A stretch of 64,000 nucleotides of DNA from Morinoia aosen (lineage: Eukaryota; Arthropoda; Malacostraca; Amphipoda; Talitridae). Below are positions 59,701 through 64,000 of this stretch, piece after piece. A program made the translations under genes and the position numbers. Location of the stretch: assembly GCA_030386875.1 (NCBI GenBank), contig CM059575.1, positions 51,180,859-51,244,858 of the forward strand, written 5' to 3'. The notes beneath the pieces are model-generated. The model had not been told where the DNA came from. It ran no database searches and worked only from the letters and a program-made list of their open reading frames with translations. Each line of letters starts with the position of its first letter. Within the stretch, counting starts at the first letter, position 1.

Positions 59701-60719
59701 GTAGTAACATAATGCATAATTTGTCGGTTGAAATATTTTTTTCTGTCTTCGATTAAATTTAAAATCATGACCCATGGGAACTTTCACTGAAAGCCTTGCG
59801 TATTTTTCTAAGCCCTTTCTTTATCTACTCTTCCTTCATGGGGCCAAACAGTACAAATAGATAAACTTGCCGGCGACTAACTTCTTTTAACGATATAAAA
59901 AGCCTCAAGCGCATGACATTTTATAACATCAATTCTGTCGTCTTTTGGCAAAGAGAGTTCATTCGTTACTATTCAATGATACTCGAACTCTGCAAAGATA
60001 GCAGGGGCTGAACCTGCGGGTGATTTTGAGCAGAGCAAACCATTTATGTCAGACCTCGAAAGGAAACTATGTTCAAGTATGCTCCCAGTTGTAGCACGCT
60101 TAAGTACTTCAATAATAAATAGAGTGTCAAAGAAATCGAATAATTCAGAGTATTTATTGTTATTTATGGGTTCCCTTACTATCTCTTCTTGTCAAGGCAG
60201 GCGGGTATTTTGAGTCTTCGAATGTCCTTAATGACTTCTTAACGACTTGAGCTGTCGAGACGAGTGGCGCCGTGACTGTTATTCTTGGAGTGATGTAGTT
60301 CATCTTGATTATTTCATGCTACGCGATGAGATTTGTTCATCTACGAAGTAATTCATGGATGCTGTAGGTGCTTAGTTTTGTTTATGTTTTGAGCCAGCCT
60401 CGTCGGTGAGAGCAATTATTGAGAAGTAGAAATATTTTCCGAGGTTCACAGTTACTTTCAGAAACTTGGCTATCATAACGTTATTGTTTGCTGCCTAGCC
60501 TGAAGGTTTCGCAGAAGGTATTTGCTCCTGAAGTCTGAACGTAAATTTTTTTCGTTCATACCCCTTTTTTGACTTAAAGGCTGTTTACAAGCTGCATCTA
60601 ATGAATGCACTAAACATTTCATCAGTGATGAAGTCAGTACTTTTCAGCTTAGGCGGTCTATCAAAATATACAACACTATTGCATTCCCTATTAGAGTCTT
60701 TTCCACTTTACTGATTGAC
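56781..60719. other. Unique AT-rich stretch, no gene recognised
   Basis: Nearly 4 kb with no recognisable coding, RNA or transposon signal. The 87-codon plus frame at 58183-58446 has no known domain. Confidence 0.45.
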
Positions 60720-60970
60720 ACTGCTGGCCGTTAGATAGACCGGGCTTGCGATCGACCTCTACAGACTACGTCACCAGACATAAATTAGCTGAGTCACGAT
60801 CACACATGATCTTGAGGTGCTCCCAGCACCACCGCCACTTGGCACACACCCACACACGTGATGGCAGGACGCCCTGTTATGCGGCTCTGCCGTACGTACA
60901 CAATCAGCCTCATTCTTCTCGTGCGGCACTATCAAGCCTTCAAGTTTTGAGAATCCCGCCGTTAAAATAA
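60720..60970. other. GC-richer patch with a 74-codon plus frame
   Basis: The composition change is clear, and a plus-strand frame runs 60746-60970. The protein (His- and Arg-rich) resembles nothing I know. Short CAC repeats are part of the cause. Confidence 0.25.
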
Positions 60971-61516
60971 AGATGAATGAATTGGCAAGACGCTAAACAA
61001 CAGTCTTTCTAGTTTACTTGTTCTCCTTTTAGGTAAAAATATTATTTTTTGAGCTAACATCTATGGATTATGCACTATGAAATAAAGACGTATCTTAGAA
61101 TAAATTTGTAGTATCCTTAACACAAATATCAAAAGATGAATTACAATATGTGATGGGAATACGTTGGCATACCTATCTTGTCTATTCGCACTTATTCAAG
61201 TTCCGAAAATAAAGATAAATATTCTCCTTGTTACTATTACGATATAAATAAAAATAATACATACAAAGTTAATCAAATTGTGTCGTTTGGGTAGCGACTT
61301 AAGATAACCAAGCCATAGCATTCGTATTACAAACGATTGCAGAGAGGAAATCAATTTTTAATTTTCAACCCGCTTTTCTACTTGTTTCAGCTCTCTTTAT
61401 CTAGTTTTCAACTCACTCCTACCAGGTCAACAGCCGGTCGCTTGCCCTGCACATAACGCTCACTATGACCATTTCGGTTTATTGGCACGTTCATCATGTG
61501 CGGCCTATATGAGAGC
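60971..61516. other. Unique AT-rich spacer
   Basis: No gene, RNA or repeat recognised. Confidence 0.5.
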
Positions 61517-61612
61517 AATAATATCTGGATATCTTGAGAGTTTGAGATTCATAATCTCCTCATAAAATCTTCGCATTTCTTCCTCAGGCACTCTCAGGGT
61601 ATCCAAATATTG
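61517..61612. other. Foldback hairpin of about 95 bp
   Basis: Left arm ATCTGGATATCTTGAGAGTT (about 61523-61542) pairs with right arm CACTCTCAGGGTATCCAAAT (about 61589-61608), with a few mismatches and G-T pairs. The stem extends a few more pairs outward on both sides, and the loop is about 40-45 bases. The size and imperfect pairing are in the range of microRNA precursors, but the loop is long and I know no matching microRNA. It could equally be a small foldback transposon remnant. Confidence 0.55.
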
Positions 61613-62862
61613 TATGTGGAATACGAGGCAGTCCCGTATATTCAGACGAAGAATAACACGCCTTTATGATGGGCTAAAAGTCGACCGTAACCTATTTCAA
61701 TTGACTTTAATGTAATTAACTTTCGCGCAATTTTATTTAGGTTAACTTATAAACAAAAATAAAACATTTAATAGAAAGGTATTGCACTCGTTACCACGGA
61801 AAAATAATACTTGACAGCAACATTTCTTTTCCTTGATAGTAACTTCTAATAAAATATAAGTTGCAATATCTAGTGCATCCTCACAAACGATGTAGAGATT
61901 TCAATTCTCTGTGACCTACAAATAATTCGGGCCAGAATTTCAAAGAAGTTACATCATCGTAGCGGAACGGAGCAACCGGAAACGAAAGTTTTTCTGTCGA
62001 CTTGGTTGAGCTTCATATTGGTTTTTTTTGTCAAAAATGCTGAATTTGGAGCCGCTTCAAATAAAATTTAAGCATTCAGCATCTGACGACCCAGCAGAGC
62101 CGCCAGACACTGAGTACTGCAATGCCGGTGTGTATTTTCCGAAAATCGGACTCTATGCTGAATTCAACCCTTAGAAATTCTTTCACGATAGCCGCAGAAG
62201 AATATTAGAACAATCTGCTCAGAGTTGGGCGGCCCACATGAGCCTGTCAGAGACGTGAGATGCGCGAGACGAGTTAATTAGACTTGGGGCGAGTGGCCTG
62301 ACTTCTGACCACCTCCCTCGCAGCGGTGCGGGCCATACGTCGGCCGCGCGACTCTCAGGCAACTCTCGTCAGTGACGCCCAAAAACGTTTGCGATGGCCG
62401 CAAAAATTCATCGTTATCAGCTTGTAAATTATAGCAGCTAATGAACAACGTTATTAGCATTATTATGCGTTCATTGGCAAGAAAAAAAAATGATTTTTTT
62501 TCTGCTACCCATGTCTACTGCCAAAACTGCAAGATTAAGAGAAAAAGTTTTTAGAAATACTACTAGATATTTTGAGTACCTGTTGCATGTTGTTAAAGTC
62601 GTCACTTCTTAACAGCTGAGCATTCTATAAATTACTAACATATATTATAGAGTCTGAAAGTAACAAACTGCTGCCTCATTCTTCTATAAAACCTCGAGTA
62701 AGTAATTACCAACGATCTGTTGAGCTTGATGTAATTCGCGATTCATATGCCAAATTACGACCGCCGCTCCGTTAGACATAGTTATTTTACAAACTCACTT
62801 TAACTTATCTAAAAAGCTTTATATTTTTTTCCTCTCATAAATACTCGTAAGAGAGCTGCAGT
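61613..62862. other. Spacer with a GC-rich patch at 62225-62400
   Basis: Mostly AT-rich. The patch at about 62225-62400 is GC- and CpG-rich and holds a 60-codon minus frame without recognised content. It may be regulatory. Confidence 0.35.
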
Positions 62863-63180
62863 ATGTCTCAGAGTGTGGCAGAGAGCACCACCAGCATAAG
62901 TCAAACGGTGTTGGCAGTGAAGAACGAGGTGGTGCCGGACCGGTGCTCCCAGGGTGCCGCTGTAATGTGCCGCCCTCCTCTCACATCTCCTCATGCGCTT
63001 ATTTTCAGCTACTATAACGAGACCGTTAGTGAACTAATAGCCGTTGGCACTGGTCTCGGCGAATACCAGTTGAAAAATTTTCAAGCGTATTTTCACGCGC
63101 CAACTGCTGTCCAAACATTTTTTTTATCATTCTCTGTTGATGAATGCCACATCGGTCATAGGAGTGGAAGCCCATGCTGA
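62863..63180 (+). CDS. Possible first exon, unknown protein
   Basis: A plus-strand frame of 105 codons starts at an ATG (MSQSVAESTTSISQTVLAVK...). The first 45-50 codons coincide with a local GC rise and have protein-like composition. The later part (from about 63030) is AT-richer and less convincing, so any true exon would probably end near 62,990. I recognise no domain. A minus-strand frame also stays open across the same GC-rich stretch, which weakens the case. Confidence 0.25.
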   Translation: MSQSVAESTTSISQTVLAVKNEVVPDRCSQGAAVMCRPPLTSPHALIFSYYNETVSELIAVGTGLGEYQLKNFQAYFHAPTAVQTFFLSFSVDECHIGHRSGSPC

Positions 63181-64000
63181 ATATTGGAAGGCTGAAAATA
63201 AAAACTTATATGGGTACAGTAACTCGAAACGGGCGTCGAATACTTTCGCTTCATTATTCATAATCGCTTTTGGACGATCGTTGGCTTGCATCTTTTAGTG
63301 AAAAAATTACGGATAAAAGTTCTCGGAAAGCGAATAATAATGAATTCGATAGAAAATTATTCAATTTATGCAAAAACGATTAGAAAACCTTGCTCTTTGA
63401 TCTGTCTTTTGGAGAAGGAAGTAGACAAGTTCTACGAAATTCAAATCGTTCACTCACGCCTCCAAAACAAGACGCGTAAAATTTTCACGGGCATTCGCGC
63501 TCGCAAACACAGCGACCTTACAGCACATTCCTGCTACAAAGGAACGTGTTAACTGATCGCTGATCGCGGTGTCTCAGCTCTTCATAAATTAAATTAGCCT
63601 CGTTCTCTCACAGCAATATATCAACACATTCCAAGTATGATTCTGTCATCATTCGGAAATAATGGTCAAGTTCTTGAAACGTATGGAGGCTGTTAGTGTG
63701 TGAAATTAATTATGAACATTCATGACACTGACAAAGATGAAAAGCTGCCTCATTATAGGACACGCACGTAAGTAGGCAAATATGATATATATACTTATCA
63801 TACAAAAACGATCATAAAAGTTTTACTCACTGTTGCGAGCTTTTTGAGTGCCTGTCGTTTCCTTTGATGCAAAAGCAGCAAGATTTGTTTGGCCGAACTC
63901 CACAATCTCGAAGCTTATGCAGATAAATCAATGCTGTTTACCACGCCCAAACTTCACATCTGGGCAGTAGTCTTTTAAATCATACTGAGCGGGGTTTGAA
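63181..64000. other. Unique sequence to the window end
   Basis: This contains an 88-codon plus frame (63286-63552) with a Lys-rich, unrecognised product. Nothing else seen. Confidence 0.4.

Overview
This is a stretch of a eukaryotic, most likely arthropod, genome. It is AT-rich, has no operon-like gene packing, and its only long coding region is a Ty3/gypsy retrotransposon on the minus strand. Both tandem-repeat arrays and decayed transposons of several classes are present. I recognise no complete host protein-coding gene. A few GC-richer patches could be exons or promoters, but none is recognisable.

Layout. 1-2,100: a solo LTR (57-1828) with a CAAC target duplication. 2,120-9,115: remains of one or more minus-strand non-LTR (LINE) elements (C-terminal RT region, RT, linker, endonuclease). 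They are split by a TTAA-flanked, piggyBac-like, non-autonomous DNA transposon (7353-8469) and by a 3.3 kb block holding a two-part minisatellite (4419-5311) and ~250 bp degenerate repeats. 9,115-12,570: mostly unique sequence, with one tRNA-derived SINE-like copy (about 11,350-11,577), a perfect-stem hairpin, and one possible exon.

12,575-33,438: the main feature, a nest of three LTR insertions. The host, element A, is a minus-strand Ty3/gypsy element with LTRs at 31773-33438 (5') and 12575-14246 (3') and an AAAT target duplication. It carries gag (31419-30394), protease (30419-29802) and RT-RNaseH-integrase (29798-26706). Its 3' untranslated region has been hit twice. One hit is a solo LTR (14306-16304, plus orientation, CTTT duplication). 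The other is element B (16877-24701, minus orientation, CAAA duplication), whose 1.67 kb LTRs bracket a 4.5 kb interior with no recognisable gag or pol. Without the two nested insertions element A would be about 11.0 kb.

33,439-64,000: mostly unique, gene-poor sequence. It contains a hAT-like non-autonomous element (40429-41842), a palindromic MITE (42750-43040), a 1.6 kb minisatellite (53784-55421) in which many units carry a perfect TGACGTCA palindrome, a CA microsatellite and a foldback hairpin near 61,517. GC-richer patches lie at about 36,395, 51,460, 56,495, 60,720, 62,225 and 62,863.

How the parts relate. Element A has the machinery for its own transposition on paper, but this copy looks disabled: the second Asp of the RT YLDD motif is Gly, and an in-frame UAG separates protease from RT. 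Element B and the plus-strand solo LTR belong to a related, long-LTR family with CCAAT and TATA promoter motifs. They would have depended on proteins made elsewhere.
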